NCBI GenBank assembly: GCA_030684575.1 | Contig: JAUXVD010000021.1 | Coordinates: 28,633-92,632 of the forward strand | DNA length: 64,000 bases | Origin: Nitrospirota bacterium | GTDB taxonomy: Bacteria; Nitrospirota; Nitrospiria; Nitrospirales; Nitrospiraceae | Direction: 5' to 3' | Shown: positions 46,044 through 55,767 of the stretch, one piece after another | How positions within the stretch are numbered: the first letter of the stretch is position 1 | Layout of the letters: each line of letters starts with the position of its first letter | Translations under genes and position numbers: made by a program | Notes under the pieces: generated by a model | What the model was told of the DNA's origin: nothing | What the model saw: only the letters and a program-made list of their open reading frames with translations | Database searches by the model: none

Positions 46044-48746
46044 ATGGAAGACCGACGACCAGACCCAGATGCCTTGCTGAAGCGCGTGCAGGCTGAAGAG
46101 GCTGAGCAGGGGCGTGGCAAACTGAAAGTATTCTTCGGCGCCACAGCGGGCGTTGGCAAAACGTACGCGATGCTACAGGCCGCGCATGAGCAACGGCGTG
46201 AAGGTGTCGATGTCGTCATCGGGTGGGTCGAAACGCATGGTCGTGCGGAAACCGAATCCTTGCTGGAAGGGCTGACGATCCTGTCGCCACGCCTGGTCGA
46301 GCATCGCGGAACGGCCTTGCGGGAATTCGATCTTGACGCAGCGCTCGCCCGTCGTTCTCAGCTCATCCTCATGGACGAACTGGCCCACACCAATGCCCCT
46401 GGCTCCCGGCATCCGAAACGATGGCAGGACGTGAAGGAACTCTTGAATGCGGGCATCAACGTCTATACGACCGTCAACGTGCAGCACCTGGAATGTCTGA
46501 ACGATGTGGTGGCTCAGATTACAGGAGTGCGGGTGAGTGAGACGGTGCCGGACTCGGTGCTTGAACAAGCCGATGATGTCGAACTGATCGATCTTCCCCC
46601 AGACGACCTCCTTCAACGCCTGAAAGACGGCAAGGTCTATATGCCGGAGCAGGCGCAGCATGCGATCCAGAATTTCTTCCGCAAGGGGAATCTGATCGCG
46701 TTGCGCGAATTGGCTCTCCGGCGAACAGCCGAGCGGGTCGACCAGCAGATGGAGGTGTACCGCCGCGACCATGCGGTGGTCCAGACGTGGCCTGCCGCCG
46801 AAACGATCATGGTCTGTGTGAATATGAAGCCCAGAGGACCCCGCTTGGTGAGGGCTGCCAGAACCATGGCGACGGGTCTCCATGCAAAATGGATCGCCGT
46901 GTATGTGCAAACACCCAGACATCTGCGCATGCCTCAAGGCGACCGCGACCGGGTAAACCAGACACTTCGGCTTGCCGAGCTGCTGGGTGCCGAGACAGCG
47001 GTGCTGAGCGGAGCCAATGTCACACAAGAACTGTTGTCCTATGCCCGCACGAGAAACGTGGCGAAGATTCTCGTCGGAAAGCCGGTCCGTGCCAGATGGA
47101 AGGAATGGGTGTTCGGTTCAGTCGTGGCTGAACTCGTGCAACAGAGCGGGGAGACGGACATTTATGTGATCACGGGCGAGGCCGGCGAAAGCCGCCCGCT
47201 GACGACGCAGGCGGTGAAGCGGAGCAGCGAGTGGTCAACATACGGCCTGAGCATCGGGGGAGTAGGCCTGTCGACAGGCGTGGCGTGGCTCATGTTTCCC
47301 TACTTCGGTCTGGCCAATCTCATCATGATGTATTTGCTGGGCGTCGTCCTCGTGGCCAGTCGGTATGGACGAGGACCGTCGGTCCTCGCCTCAGTCCTGA
47401 GTGTCGCCGCGTTCGATTTTTTCTTCGTTCCTCCATATTTATCCTTCGCCGTATCGGACATTGAATACCTCCTGACGTTTGCCGTCATGTTGGTTGTTGC
47501 GCTGACGATCAGCGGACTGGCGGTCCGTACCAAGCAACAGGCTATGCTGGCTCGTCATCAGGAACGGCGGACTGCGGTTCTCTATGCATTGAGCCGCGAT
47601 CTCGCCACACATCGGGGGACAGGTCTGTTGACCCAGCTTGCGGCAAAACATCTTCGAGAGGTGTTTGACGGCCAGGTTGCAATGTTTTTGGCGGATGCCG
47701 ACAAGCGGGTGCAGCTGCAACGGGGTGAACATCTGTACTTTGAATTCGACCCCAAGGAGTCGGGTGTGGCCCAATGGGTATTCGAGCACAACGAGCGGGC
47801 CGGACTCGGGACCGATACGCTCGCGGGGGCCAGCGCCCTGTATCTGCCCTTAGTCGGTTCGGCCGGACCAATCGGGGTCGTGGCGGTGCGGCCGACTGAG
47901 TCCAGCCGACTCGCGGACCTCGATCAGTTGCTCTTGCTCGAATCGCTCGTCAACCAAGTGGCATTGGCGATCGAACGCACGCGCCTGTCAGAGGAAGCCC
48001 AACAGGCTCATGTACATGTGGAAACAGAGCGCATGCGGAATGCCATTCTCAGTTCGGTCTCCCACGACCTGCGGACTCCGCTGGCAACCATTACCGGGTC
48101 TGCCAGTAGCTTGATGGACGAACAGGGACAGATCGACCCTGCTGCCCGGCTCGAGCTCGTGCGATCCATCTATCGGGAGGCGGATCGCCTGGATCGCTTA
48201 CTCAAGAACCTGTTGGATATGATGCGCATCGAGGCAGGGGCTGTACAACTGAACAAAGAGTGGCACCCTGTGGATGAGGTTGTCGGGGCGGCCCTGGCCA
48301 GACTAGAGGGACGGTTGCGCGATCATACCGTCAACACGGCGTTTCCTGCCGACCTGCCGCTGGTGTTTGTCGATGGCGTGCTCCTGGAACAGGTGGTGAT
48401 CAATCTTGTGGAGAATGCCGTGAAATACGCGCCTGCTGGAAGCGTGATCGATTTGTCCGCATCGGCGAGCGATCGTGAAATGGTCGTCGAAGTCGCAGAT
48501 CGAGGCCCGGGAGTTCCGGTCGGCGAGGAGGCTCGCATTTTCGACAAATTCTATCGCGCCAAGCCTGCGCGAGAAGGGGGCGTCGGCCTTGGACTGACCA
48601 TTTGCCGTGGGGTCATCGAAGCGCACGGCGGACGTATTTGGGCTGAGAATCGGCACGGAGGGGGGGCGGTGTTCCGCTTTGCGATTCCGCTGTTGGAACG
48701 TCAGCCGTCTGTCGAATTGGAACAAGCCGAACCGAAGCCGGCCTAA
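46044..48746 (+). CDS. kdpD: Potassium sensor histidine kinase KdpD
   Basis: A 900-residue sensor of normal length. The N-terminal KdpD domain has Walker [15 protein letters not shown] and [20 protein letters not shown], followed by a Usp-like domain. The DUF4118 region has several hydrophobic segments (about 405-500). A GAF domain and the kinase core follow, with H674 in [36 protein letters not shown] and [11 protein letters not shown]. It senses K+ limitation or turgor and phosphorylates KdpE. It begins 156 bp after kdpC; transcription may continue from the kdp promoter or start in that gap. Confidence 0.97.
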   Translation: MEDRRPDPDALLKRVQAEEAEQGRGKLKVFFGATAGVGKTYAMLQAAHEQRREGVDVVIGWVETHGRAETESLLEGLTILSPRLVEHRGTALREFDLDAALARRSQLILMDELAHTNAPGSRHPKRWQDVKELLNAGINVYTTVNVQHLECLNDVVAQITGVRVSETVPDSVLEQADDVELIDLPPDDLLQRLKDGKVYMPEQAQHAIQNFFRKGNLIALRELALRRTAERVDQQMEVYRRDHAVVQTWPAAETIMVCVNMKPRGPRLVRAARTMATGLHAKWIAVYVQTPRHLRMPQGDRDRVNQTLRLAELLGAETAVLSGANVTQELLSYARTRNVAKILVGKPVRARWKEWVFGSVVAELVQQSGETDIYVITGEAGESRPLTTQAVKRSSEWSTYGLSIGGVGLSTGVAWLMFPYFGLANLIMMYLLGVVLVASRYGRGPSVLASVLSVAAFDFFFVPPYLSFAVSDIEYLLTFAVMLVVALTISGLAVRTKQQAMLARHQERRTAVLYALSRDLATHRGTGLLTQLAAKHLREVFDGQVAMFLADADKRVQLQRGEHLYFEFDPKESGVAQWVFEHNERAGLGTDTLAGASALYLPLVGSAGPIGVVAVRPTESSRLADLDQLLLLESLVNQVALAIERTRLSEEAQQAHVHVETERMRNAILSSVSHDLRTPLATITGSASSLMDEQGQIDPAARLELVRSIYREADRLDRLLKNLLDMMRIEAGAVQLNKEWHPVDEVVGAALARLEGRLRDHTVNTAFPADLPLVFVDGVLLEQVVINLVENAVKYAPAGSVIDLSASASDREMVVEVADRGPGVPVGEEARIFDKFYRAKPAREGGVGLGLTICRGVIEAHGGRIWAENRHGGGAVFRFAIPLLERQPSVELEQAEPKPA

Positions 48747-48788
48747 TCGCCTCCGGGAAAGAGTTGCGGCCGGGAGGCCGTCATCAGT

Positions 48789-49487
48789 ATGTCAGGGCAA
48801 GAAGTCACCGTGCTCCTCATCGAAGATGAACCGGAGATTCGCCGGTTCCTCCGGACAACCCTGCCTGTGCACGGTTTTCGACTCTACGAGGCCGCGACGG
48901 GCAAGGAGGGGCTGGCAGAGGCCCAAGCGAGGAATCCCGATCTCATCCTGCTCGACCTCGGTCTGCCGGATCTGGAGGGAAGCGAAGTCATTCGCCAAGT
49001 ACGGGAGTGGACGGCCACTCCGATCATCGTACTTTCCGCCCGCGACCAGGAACAGGTCAAAGTGACGGCGCTTGACCTCGGCGCCGACGATTATGTCACC
49101 AAGCCGTTCGGAGTCAATGAGCTGCTCGCGAGGATGCGGGCTGCGCTTCGCCATATCACTGGACCGGCAGGAGAACCGGCCGAACCAGTGTTTATCCTCG
49201 GCGATCTCAAGGTAGATCTCGGACGGAGGCAGGTGTTTGTCTCGGGGAAGGAAACTCATCTCACGCCGATCGAATACAAGCTGCTCACGACGCTGATCCG
49301 GTACGCCGGCAAGGTGATGACTCACCGTCAGCTCCTGAAAGAAGTGTGGGGTCCGCTGCACGTGGAAGAAGGCCATTATCTGCGAGTGTACATGCGCCAG
49401 TTGAGAAACAAGTTGGAGAAAAGCCCGGCCCATCCACGCTATCTGGTGACGGAGTTGGGAGTGGGATATCGGCTCCTGACGGAATGA
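48789..49487 (+). CDS. kdpE: Response regulator KdpE
   Basis: A 232-residue OmpR-family regulator. The receiver domain has acidic residues in LIEDEPEI, the phospho-acceptor D56 in LLDLGLPDLEG and lysine in YVTKPFG. The winged-helix domain has LTPIEYKLLTTLIRYAGKVMTHRQLL, KEVWGP and VYMRQLRNKLE. It should bind the TTTACA repeats at 41105 and activate kdpFABC. It is the last gene of the element before tRNA-His. Confidence 0.95.
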   Translation: MSGQEVTVLLIEDEPEIRRFLRTTLPVHGFRLYEAATGKEGLAEAQARNPDLILLDLGLPDLEGSEVIRQVREWTATPIIVLSARDQEQVKVTALDLGADDYVTKPFGVNELLARMRAALRHITGPAGEPAEPVFILGDLKVDLGRRQVFVSGKETHLTPIEYKLLTTLIRYAGKVMTHRQLLKEVWGPLHVEEGHYLRVYMRQLRNKLEKSPAHPRYLVTELGVGYRLLTE

Positions 49488-50173
49488 CCCACCGCCCAAG
49501 GGCGGAGCCATTCGTGGAGTGGCCACTGGTCGAGACGGGCTCGAGACTTATTAGTTAACTCCGTTTCGATCACATATTCGCCAGATTTCAGCCAGCAGAG
49601 AAGACCGCTGTGCTAAAGAACATCGAAAAGCACAGAACTATCAGAAGCCATCGTAATAGATAGAGCGCTGTAAGACCTTAACTAATATCTAAGTAGTATA
49701 TATTTGTTTGCCAACCCATTCGTTTCCCCGATCCGCCCTCAAATTGCCCCTTATGACGTCCACTGTCCCTCAAAGCAGGTAATTTGAGGAAGCTGTTGGC
49801 TATGATCAGATTATGCTGTTGCTGCCCTCGGTTCAGGAGCAGGTGCATTGCTGCCGCTCAAAACCCGTGGCTGAAGGACTGCAGAGGATCGAACTGAGAG
49901 TTGCCCGCGAAGGGCCGCTTTGGGTCGTCTGCAGCCGTTCAGAAAGGGAGAAAACCTCAATCCAGTGCCCATCTTTGCCCGACTCGGGGAGCCATGCAGA
50001 AGTGAAACCCTCAGAGCAAAGCTGTGCTGAAATTGTGCCAGTAGAAGGTTTGAATGGCGGGAAACAATAGAAAACTTAGAAGAGATAGAAACGTGGTTCG
50101 CCTGCGGAAAGCGATGACGCAAAAGGCTTTATTGGGAGACCAGACCTTTGATCATCAACTTACGCAATTGAGG
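49488..50173. other. Non-coding right end of the element
   Basis: Nearly 700 bp between kdpE and the right att copy. A small GC-rich hairpin (CCGCCC-AA-GGGCGG) directly follows kdpE at 49492-49505. The part around 49560-49720 is AT-rich compared with its surroundings, as is common at element ends. Short ORFs here look like chance. Confidence 0.4.
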
Positions 50174-50200
50174 GGTATGGGGTGAGTGACGGGTTTCGAA
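50174..50200 (+). repeat. att direct repeat, right copy (inside tRNA-His)
   Basis: This copy is identical to 37539-37565 and supplies the 3' end of the functional tRNA-His, so the gene stays intact after integration. Confidence 0.85.
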
Positions 50201-50255
50201 CCCGCGACCTCCGGATCCACAATCCGGCGCTCTAACCAACTGAGCTACACCCACC
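50178..50255 (-). tRNA. tRNA-His (GTG anticodon)
   Basis: A complete cloverleaf on the minus strand. The acceptor stem is GTGGGTG with CACTCAC, with the extra G at -1 typical of tRNA-His. It has the D-arm AGCTCAGTTGGTTAGAGC, the anticodon stem CCGGA/TCCGG with loop TTGTGGA (anticodon GTG), the T-arm GCGGGTTCGAAACCCGT, discriminator C73 and an encoded CCA. It lies 66 bp after pyrF on the same strand and could be co-transcribed with it. It is the integration target of the kdp element. Confidence 0.95.
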
Positions 50256-50321
50256 ATACGGAGAAGACAGAGGAGATTCTAGCAAAGGGAGCAGGAGACC
50301 CGCAACTCACGGTTGGACTGC

Positions 50322-51035
50322 TCAGCCTCGTGTATCGAAGGCCGTCTGCATTTCGGCAAGAATTGCCGCAGCGGCGGCAGCGGGGTCCGCGGCATCTCTG
50401 ACCGGACGGCCGATCACCAAATAGTCGGCTCCCACTGAAATCGCCTGGGTCGGCGTAGTCGCTCGAGCATGGTCATCGACATCTTTGCCGGCCGGACGCA
50501 CACCGGGCGTCACGATGAGAAAACGCGGACCGACTTTGGGACGGAGGATCCCGGGCTCTTCGCCCGAAGCCACGACTCCATCACAGCCCACCTCGGACGC
50601 CAACAGAGCCCGCGCGGAGACCAAGTCCTGCACGCTGCGCTGAATACCCATCTCACGAAGATCGTGGCTGTCGAAATTGGTCAACACTGTCACCGCCAAT
50701 AATTTAAGCGCAGACTCTCCACGGCCCTGGACGGCGGCGGTCAATGCTTTCCGGTTGGCATGAATCGTCAAGAACTCCACGCCCATCGATGCAACCAACG
50801 CTGTGGCCCGACGCACCGTTTCCTCGATGTCGAGGAACTTGAGGTCTAAAAACACCCGCTTGCCTCGCTTGATTAAGCTGTGGACCATTTCCGGTCCGGC
50901 GGCAGTGTAGAGTTCGAGTCCGACCTTCACAAACACAACCTGATCCTCGACTCGATCGAGCAGCCGGTCGGCTTCGCCGCGTGAGGGAACGTCGAGGGCC
51001 AAAATTAAGCGGTCACGGGCAATGATCGTTGACAC
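50322..51035 (-). CDS. pyrF: Orotidine 5'-phosphate decarboxylase
   Basis: A 237-residue TIM-barrel enzyme that converts OMP to UMP in pyrimidine synthesis. It has LILALDVPSRGEAD, VFVKVGLELYTAAGP, the catalytic strand VFLDLKFLDIEETV, VEFLTIHA, GCDGVVASGEE, LIVTPGVRP and ISVGADYLVIGRPV. It is divergent from rpsT. Confidence 0.96.
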   Translation of the reverse strand: MSTIIARDRLILALDVPSRGEADRLLDRVEDQVVFVKVGLELYTAAGPEMVHSLIKRGKRVFLDLKFLDIEETVRRATALVASMGVEFLTIHANRKALTAAVQGRGESALKLLAVTVLTNFDSHDLREMGIQRSVQDLVSARALLASEVGCDGVVASGEEPGILRPKVGPRFLIVTPGVRPAGKDVDDHARATTPTQAISVGADYLVIGRPVRDAADPAAAAAAILAEMQTAFDTRG

Positions 51036-51064
51036 AGGCTGGTCCTTTTCAAAAATGGCTCATC

Positions 51065-51093
51065 TTGACGCTTCATGGAGCCGCATGGTACAA
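51065..51093 (+). promoter_or_regulatory. Probable promoter of rpsT
   Basis: TTGACG (51065-51070) and GTACAA (51088-51093) are 17 bp apart. The stretch GCATGGTACA, then a T/C-rich leader and TAGAGGAG, is also found before the gene at 62298 (62245-62289). Confidence 0.45.
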
Positions 51094-51124
51094 GTACGCT
51101 TCTTTTCTACTAGAGGAGTCTACT

Positions 51125-51403
51125 ATGCCGGTTGTACATAAATCGACGATTCGCCGAGCCCGCCAATCCGTGAAGCGGCACGACCGTAACCGGGCGACAT
51201 TGGGCACGCTCAAGACCCTGGTCAAGAAGGTCCAGGCCGCCGTGGCCGAGAAGAAGGTTGAGGATGCCACGTCGTCCCTCCGCATCGCCACGTCAGCCCT
51301 TAGCAAGGCTGTGACGAAGGGTGTGATGAAACCCAACACGGCCTCGCGCCGGATTGCTCGCCTTACGCTCCACGTCAACTCCTTGTCCGTTTCACGCTCG
51401 TAA
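51125..51403 (+). CDS. rpsT: 30S ribosomal protein S20
   Basis: A 92-residue basic protein that binds 16S rRNA in the small subunit. It has the S20 pattern: HKSTIRRARQSVKRHDRNRA, a helical middle and KGVMKPNTASRRIARLTLHV. The start MPVVHK follows AGAGGAG; an upstream in-frame start is not supported. Its 3' end overlaps the convergent holA gene by 29 bp. Confidence 0.95.
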   Translation: MPVVHKSTIRRARQSVKRHDRNRATLGTLKTLVKKVQAAVAEKKVEDATSSLRIATSALSKAVTKGVMKPNTASRRIARLTLHVNSLSVSRS

Positions 51404-52496
51404 TCGTTCGCACATTCGAAATGGTTCTGGCTCTCACCGGTTGCGGCACTTCGGCGCCACGACTCGGTGAGGGTCGACGAGTTTGTATCTCTGTCTGCGC
51501 CCGATCACACAACCGCAGCAACAGCCCCTCAAGCACTCGGACAGGGCGGCCACCACTTCCACCCTTCAGATTGGCATCTGCATCCAAGAGCAACCCTAGC
51601 GCTTCTTGCAAATGGGCGTCGGGAAACTGCTCGAGAAATACTCGCACCTTGGCGGGGTCCATCCGCAACGTCCGAGCGGCTTCCCCCTCACGGCCTCCCT
51701 GCCGTAGGACTTCCTTCACCTTCCAGAGTCTCCGGTATTGCCAAGCCAGCGAGCCAAGAATCCTCAGTGGGGCCTCTCCTGCTTCCATATTCCTCGCCAG
51801 AATCGCCAAGACCCGCCCACGGTTTCTCGCACCGATCGCCAACGTGAGATCGAATACCGAGGCACCAGGCTCTGTGCCACGCAACGTCGCCACATCGCCA
51901 GCGGTGACAGCCAGGCCCGGTGAAACATAGGCCGCCAGCTTTTCCAATTCACGCCGAACCGAGTAGAGCGAGCCGCCGCAGGCCTCCTTCAGCAACTCGA
52001 CGGCCTCCTCGTTGAGCTGAATCCCCACCCGTTCTGCATCCTGCTTGAGCCAGGGAAGCCAATGCGCCTCTCTGAGTGGGGAGCAATCAATCGTGACCGC
52101 AGTCTGCGCTAAGGCCTGTGTGAACTTCAGTCGCCCGTCTAGCTTTGAAGCAACAAAGATCACCGTCGTAGAATCGTTCGGCGCTTTCAAATAGGGCAGG
52201 ATCGCGTCGCATTCCCTGGCAGGGATCTTATCGGCCGCCTTCACCACCACCAGGCGCCGAGGCGCGAATACAGCCACTTCCGAAGCGCAGGTGACAATCT
52301 CAGATCCGCTCACGTCGTCGCCATAAAACAGATCGCAATTGAAGTCGCTTTCGCCCTCGCCCAATAACGCGGCCTTCAACAGCCCCAAGGCGACATCGCG
52401 AAGCAAGTCTTCCTCGCCGACGACCACGTACAGCGGTGCCACCGTTCCTTGCGCAAGCTGCGCTCTGAGTTGCGCATGAGAAATCGCTGAAGCCAT
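51375..52496 (-). CDS. holA: DNA polymerase III subunit delta
   Basis: A 373-residue clamp-loader subunit that opens the beta clamp. It has the N-terminal YVVVGEEDLLRDVALGLLK, VAVFAPRRLVVVKAADK, TVIFVASKLDGRLKF, the middle-domain KEACGGSLYSVRRELEKLAAY and a C-terminal collar with ILGSLAWQYRRLWKVK. The final basic tail extends past the family's usual end. It is the second of the lptE-holA pair. Confidence 0.93.
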   Translation of the reverse strand: MASAISHAQLRAQLAQGTVAPLYVVVGEEDLLRDVALGLLKAALLGEGESDFNCDLFYGDDVSGSEIVTCASEVAVFAPRRLVVVKAADKIPARECDAILPYLKAPNDSTTVIFVASKLDGRLKFTQALAQTAVTIDCSPLREAHWLPWLKQDAERVGIQLNEEAVELLKEACGGSLYSVRRELEKLAAYVSPGLAVTAGDVATLRGTEPGASVFDLTLAIGARNRGRVLAILARNMEAGEAPLRILGSLAWQYRRLWKVKEVLRQGGREGEAARTLRMDPAKVRVFLEQFPDAHLQEALGLLLDADANLKGGSGGRPVRVLEGLLLRLCDRAQTEIQTRRPSPSRGAEVPQPVRARTISNVRTITSVKRTRS

Positions 52497-52510
52497 AGTT
52501 GTGATGCGAT

Positions 52511-53152
52511 CTATTTACTGTTGATGTCCGCGCCGGTCGACGCCGGATGCACGATCGGCTTTGCCAGCTGACTCGATTCCAATTGGAGCAAAAAGCGAGA
52601 CGCCAAGTCCTCGGCGATAAAACGGCCGGCTTGCTCTAGGGCCCGGTTCTGCAGAACGCGGTTAAATTGCAGGTCTGGTGTCACGTAAAATTCCGAGGAG
52701 CCCTTCGCGGTTTGTGCCCAGACCACACGTTTCGTCCTGGTTTCCTCCACCTTGACCGTCACCACCACTTCTGCGCGGCTCTCGAGTGTGGTGGTCTGGC
52801 TGAAACTGAGCGTCGGAAGGTTGACTGAGAGAATTTGCCCGGACAGCACAAGATCGGCAGCCTCAGTATCTGGAACGATCTGCGCCCCGCTGCCGGACGA
52901 AAACTCGTGGCGAAGATAGTTGGTGTAGCGGGCCTCAAGATTTGGTTCGAAACTCTTATTCTCTAAGGTCCGAACCACCAACCGCGGCGGAGACGACGTG
53001 GGAGAGGCCGTCGCTGCCGCCCCTCCGATCGTCGGCCCTGCACCCTCGACACGGAACTGGTAACCACAGCCGACGAGAGTCGCAAGTAACACGAGACTCG
53101 CGGGAAAAGCGAGACAGGTAAGAGCATCTTTGGTTTTTCGAATGTCGCGCAT
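52511..53152 (-). CDS. lptE: LPS-assembly lipoprotein LptE
   Basis: A 213-residue lipoprotein with lipobox LVGCGYQF (Cys about 32). The core has RLVVRTLENKSFEPNLEARYTNYL-type strands, ADLVLSGQILSVN, RAEVVVTVKVEE, RVVWAQ and a C-terminal helix (LAEDLASRF-like). LptE plugs the LptD barrel that inserts lipopolysaccharide in the outer membrane. The start MRDIRKTK is preferred because it gives a normal signal peptide. The gene lies between leuS and holA, the usual order in many bacteria. Confidence 0.88.
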   Translation of the reverse strand: MRDIRKTKDALTCLAFPASLVLLATLVGCGYQFRVEGAGPTIGGAAATASPTSSPPRLVVRTLENKSFEPNLEARYTNYLRHEFSSGSGAQIVPDTEAADLVLSGQILSVNLPTLSFSQTTTLESRAEVVVTVKVEETRTKRVVWAQTAKGSSEFYVTPDLQFNRVLQNRALEQAGRFIAEDLASRFLLQLESSQLAKPIVHPASTGADINSK

Positions 53153-53183
53153 GTCTCGCTTTCCTCGCCAACCTCGGCGAGGT

Positions 53184-55619
53184 TCACACCACAAAGTTCA
53201 TCAGCTTTTTTTCAACATACACAATCTTCTTGGGCTCCTTGCCCTGCAGCCATTCCCCAATCTGCGCACGAGCCAGCCCTTCAACCTGTTCACGGGTCGC
53301 GTCGACTCCGACCTCGAGTTTGGTGCGCAGCTTTCCATTCACCTGGATCGGAATGGTCAAACGATCGCTGACGGTCATGGCTGGATCGAAGATCGGCCAG
53401 GGCTGCTGAGACACGCTCGGCTTGTGACCCAGCACTTCCCACAATTCCTCCGCCAGATGGGGGGCAAACGGTGCTAAGATCAGGACGAAGGGTTCCAGTA
53501 AGGCCCGGGGACGCTGCTCGGCCTTCGTCATCTCGTTGGTAAACACCATCATCTGAGAGATCGCCGTGTTGAACCGCAACGCCTCGATATCTTCAGTGAC
53601 TTTCTTTATCGTCTGGTGAAGCAATCGCTGGTGCTCGAGCGTCGGAGCGATCTCCACCACAATGCTCGACAGACGGCCCTCTTCATTCGCCATCAGACGC
53701 CAGGACCGTTCGAGAAACCGCGTCACCCCTTCCACGCCCCTCGTGCTCCAGGGCTTCACCGCCTCCAACGGGCCCATGAACATTTCATAGAGCCGCACCG
53801 CATCGGCCCCGAACTGGTCCATGATCTCGTCGGGATTGACGACGTTGCCACGGGACTTCGACATCTTCTGATTATCTTCTCCCAGCACCATTCCCTGATG
53901 CACGAGCTTCTTGAACGGCTCCGGCGTACTGACCACGCCGATGTCGTACAGTACCTTGTGCCAAAAACGCGCATAGAGCAAATGCAACACGGCATGTTCG
54001 CTGCCGCCGATGTAGAGATCCACCGGCATCCAATACCGTTCTTTTTCAGGATCGACGAGCTGGCCCTGATTCTTCGGGTCAATGAATCGCAGATAATACC
54101 AACAGGAACCGGCCCATTGCGGCATTGTATTGGTTTCACGGCGTGCCGGCGCTCCACTGATCGGATCGGTCGTCGTGAGCCAGTCGGTGAGATTCGCGAG
54201 AGGACTTTCGCCGCCCCCGGACGGCTTGAAGTTGTTCGTCTCCGGCAACAACAGTGGCAGTTGCTCTTCCGGAAGTGGAAGGGCCTGGCCATCCACCCAC
54301 AGAATCGGAAAAGGCTCGCCCCAATACCGCTGACGGGCAAACAGCCAGTCCCGCAACTTGTAGTTCACGGCCCTGCGGCCCTTGCCGCGAGACTCTATCC
54401 AGGCCGTGATTTTCGGAATCGCATCACCCGGCGTCAACCCATCGATCGTAAAACTTCCGTCCGGCGTTGTGGAATTGACAACGGTCCCCTTGTCGGTTGT
54501 GACGAACGCCTCTTGTTCAACCTGACCGCCTGCAATCACTTCGCGGATCGGCAATGCATAGGTCTTCGCAAAAGCCCAGTCGCGCTCGTCATGCGCCGGC
54601 ACAGCCATGATGGCCCCGGTCCCATAGCCCATCAACACATAGTCGGCAATCCAAATGGGCAATGGCTCGTTATTCACCGGGTTGAGCGCGTAGCCGCCGG
54701 TGAAGACCCCGGTCTTTTCTTTTTCGAGTTCCTGCCGCTGGAGGTCGCTTTTTCTGGCCGCAGCCTCGCGATAGGCCGTAACCGCGGCGCGGCAATCGGC
54801 AGTCGTGACGACTTCCACTAACGGATGTTCGGGGGACAGCACCATATAGGTCGCCCCGAACAGGGTATCCGGCCTCGTCGTAAAGATCCGAACTGTGCCG
54901 GGACAGCCGGCCAAATCGAATTCGACTTCCGCGCCAACCGATCGGCCGATCCAATTCTTTTGCATCTCCAGGGTACTGGCCGGCCACTCGACCAGCTTCA
55001 AATCTTCGAGGAGTCGATCGGCATAGGCGGTAATCTTCAACACCCATTGCCGCATCGGTTTGCGGATCACATCGAACCCGCCGACCTCGCTCTTCCCATC
55101 GATAATTTCTTCATTGGCGAGTACCGTCCCCAGTGCAGGGCACCAGTTCACCGGCACTTCCGCCACGTAGGCCAGCCCTCGCTCGAACAGCTTGAGGAAG
55201 ATCCACTGGGTCCAGCGATAATACTCAGGATCGATCGTGCTGAGCTCGCGTTCCCAGTCGTAAGAAAGACCGACCCGTTTCATCTGGCGCTTAAACGTGG
55301 CGATGTTCTGGGCTGTCGTAACGACCGGGTGAATACCGGTCTTCACCGCGTACTGTTCCGCAGGAAGCCCGAATGCATCCCACCCCATCGGATGCAGCAC
55401 ATTGAAGCCACGCATCCGCTTGTAGCGGGACACAATATCCGTCGCAGTGTAACCTTCGAGGTGGCCGACATGGAGGCCCGATCCGGAAGGGTAGGGGAAC
55501 ATGTCGAGGCAGTAAAATTTCGGCTTGGTACGGTCGTCAGGCACGCGGAAAGTCCGGTGCTCCTCCCAATAGGCCTGCCACTTCACTTCAAGAGACTGAT
55601 GATCGTAGGTCTTGCTCAT
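53184..55619 (-). CDS. leuS: Leucyl-tRNA synthetase
   Basis: An 811-residue class I synthetase. It has [19 protein letters not shown] (HIGH motif as HVGH), the editing domain (about 220-420, [14 protein letters not shown] and [10 protein letters not shown]), [24 protein letters not shown] (KMSKS) and an anticodon-binding C-terminus. The start [14 protein letters not shown] fits the family; an in-frame ATG at 55673 would add 18 residues. Confidence 0.97.
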   Translation of the reverse strand: MSKTYDHQSLEVKWQAYWEEHRTFRVPDDRTKPKFYCLDMFPYPSGSGLHVGHLEGYTATDIVSRYKRMRGFNVLHPMGWDAFGLPAEQYAVKTGIHPVVTTAQNIATFKRQMKRVGLSYDWERELSTIDPEYYRWTQWIFLKLFERGLAYVAEVPVNWCPALGTVLANEEIIDGKSEVGGFDVIRKPMRQWVLKITAYADRLLEDLKLVEWPASTLEMQKNWIGRSVGAEVEFDLAGCPGTVRIFTTRPDTLFGATYMVLSPEHPLVEVVTTADCRAAVTAYREAAARKSDLQRQELEKEKTGVFTGGYALNPVNNEPLPIWIADYVLMGYGTGAIMAVPAHDERDWAFAKTYALPIREVIAGGQVEQEAFVTTDKGTVVNSTTPDGSFTIDGLTPGDAIPKITAWIESRGKGRRAVNYKLRDWLFARQRYWGEPFPILWVDGQALPLPEEQLPLLLPETNNFKPSGGGESPLANLTDWLTTTDPISGAPARRETNTMPQWAGSCWYYLRFIDPKNQGQLVDPEKERYWMPVDLYIGGSEHAVLHLLYARFWHKVLYDIGVVSTPEPFKKLVHQGMVLGEDNQKMSKSRGNVVNPDEIMDQFGADAVRLYEMFMGPLEAVKPWSTRGVEGVTRFLERSWRLMANEEGRLSSIVVEIAPTLEHQRLLHQTIKKVTEDIEALRFNTAISQMMVFTNEMTKAEQRPRALLEPFVLILAPFAPHLAEELWEVLGHKPSVSQQPWPIFDPAMTVSDRLTIPIQVNGKLRTKLEVGVDATREQVEGLARAQIGEWLQGKEPKKIVYVEKKLMNFVV

Positions 55620-55714
55620 ACCGTGATATTCCGCAACTGCACAGAAAAAGAGGAAGGACTCTAACATAGACATGCGGGAGCAACAAGAATCGGCGGAGGG
55701 AGAAGCTTGCGCAC

Positions 55715-55748
55715 CAGAAGCCGGTCTTCGTACGAAGACCGGCTTCTG
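55715..55748 (-). terminator. Perfect palindrome between the OMP gene and leuS
   Basis: A perfect 34-bp palindrome (core GGTCTTCGTACGAAGACC) lies 19 bp after the stop of the outer-membrane gene in its direction of transcription. There is no T-run after it, so it may act as an mRNA-end stabiliser or an attenuating hairpin as much as an intrinsic terminator. Confidence 0.6.
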
Positions 55749-55767
55749 AATTCAGCGAGGGGAGTCG

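Larger units (their letters stand above)
37539..50200. mobile_element. tRNA-His integrative element carrying the kdp operon
   Basis: This segment of about 12.7 kb is bounded by 27-bp direct repeats; the right copy lies inside intact tRNA-His. The left third carries a tyrosine recombinase, two small HTH/excisionase-like proteins and a Rep protein, all on the minus strand. The right two thirds carry kdpFABC and kdpDE on the plus strand. No relaxase, coupling protein or phage structural gene is seen, so it is either a satellite-type or mobilisable element or a decayed island. Both flanks are ordinary chromosomal genes. Confidence 0.75.

Noticed and set aside
49813..50070. 85-codon ORF right of kdpE
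   Set aside because: No supporting start signal or recognised family. It lies in the non-coding right end of the element.
50186..50401. Short plus-strand ORF beginning MTGFEPATSGSTIR
   Set aside because: It is the antisense of tRNA-His running into pyrF, a well-known artefact of tRNA genes.
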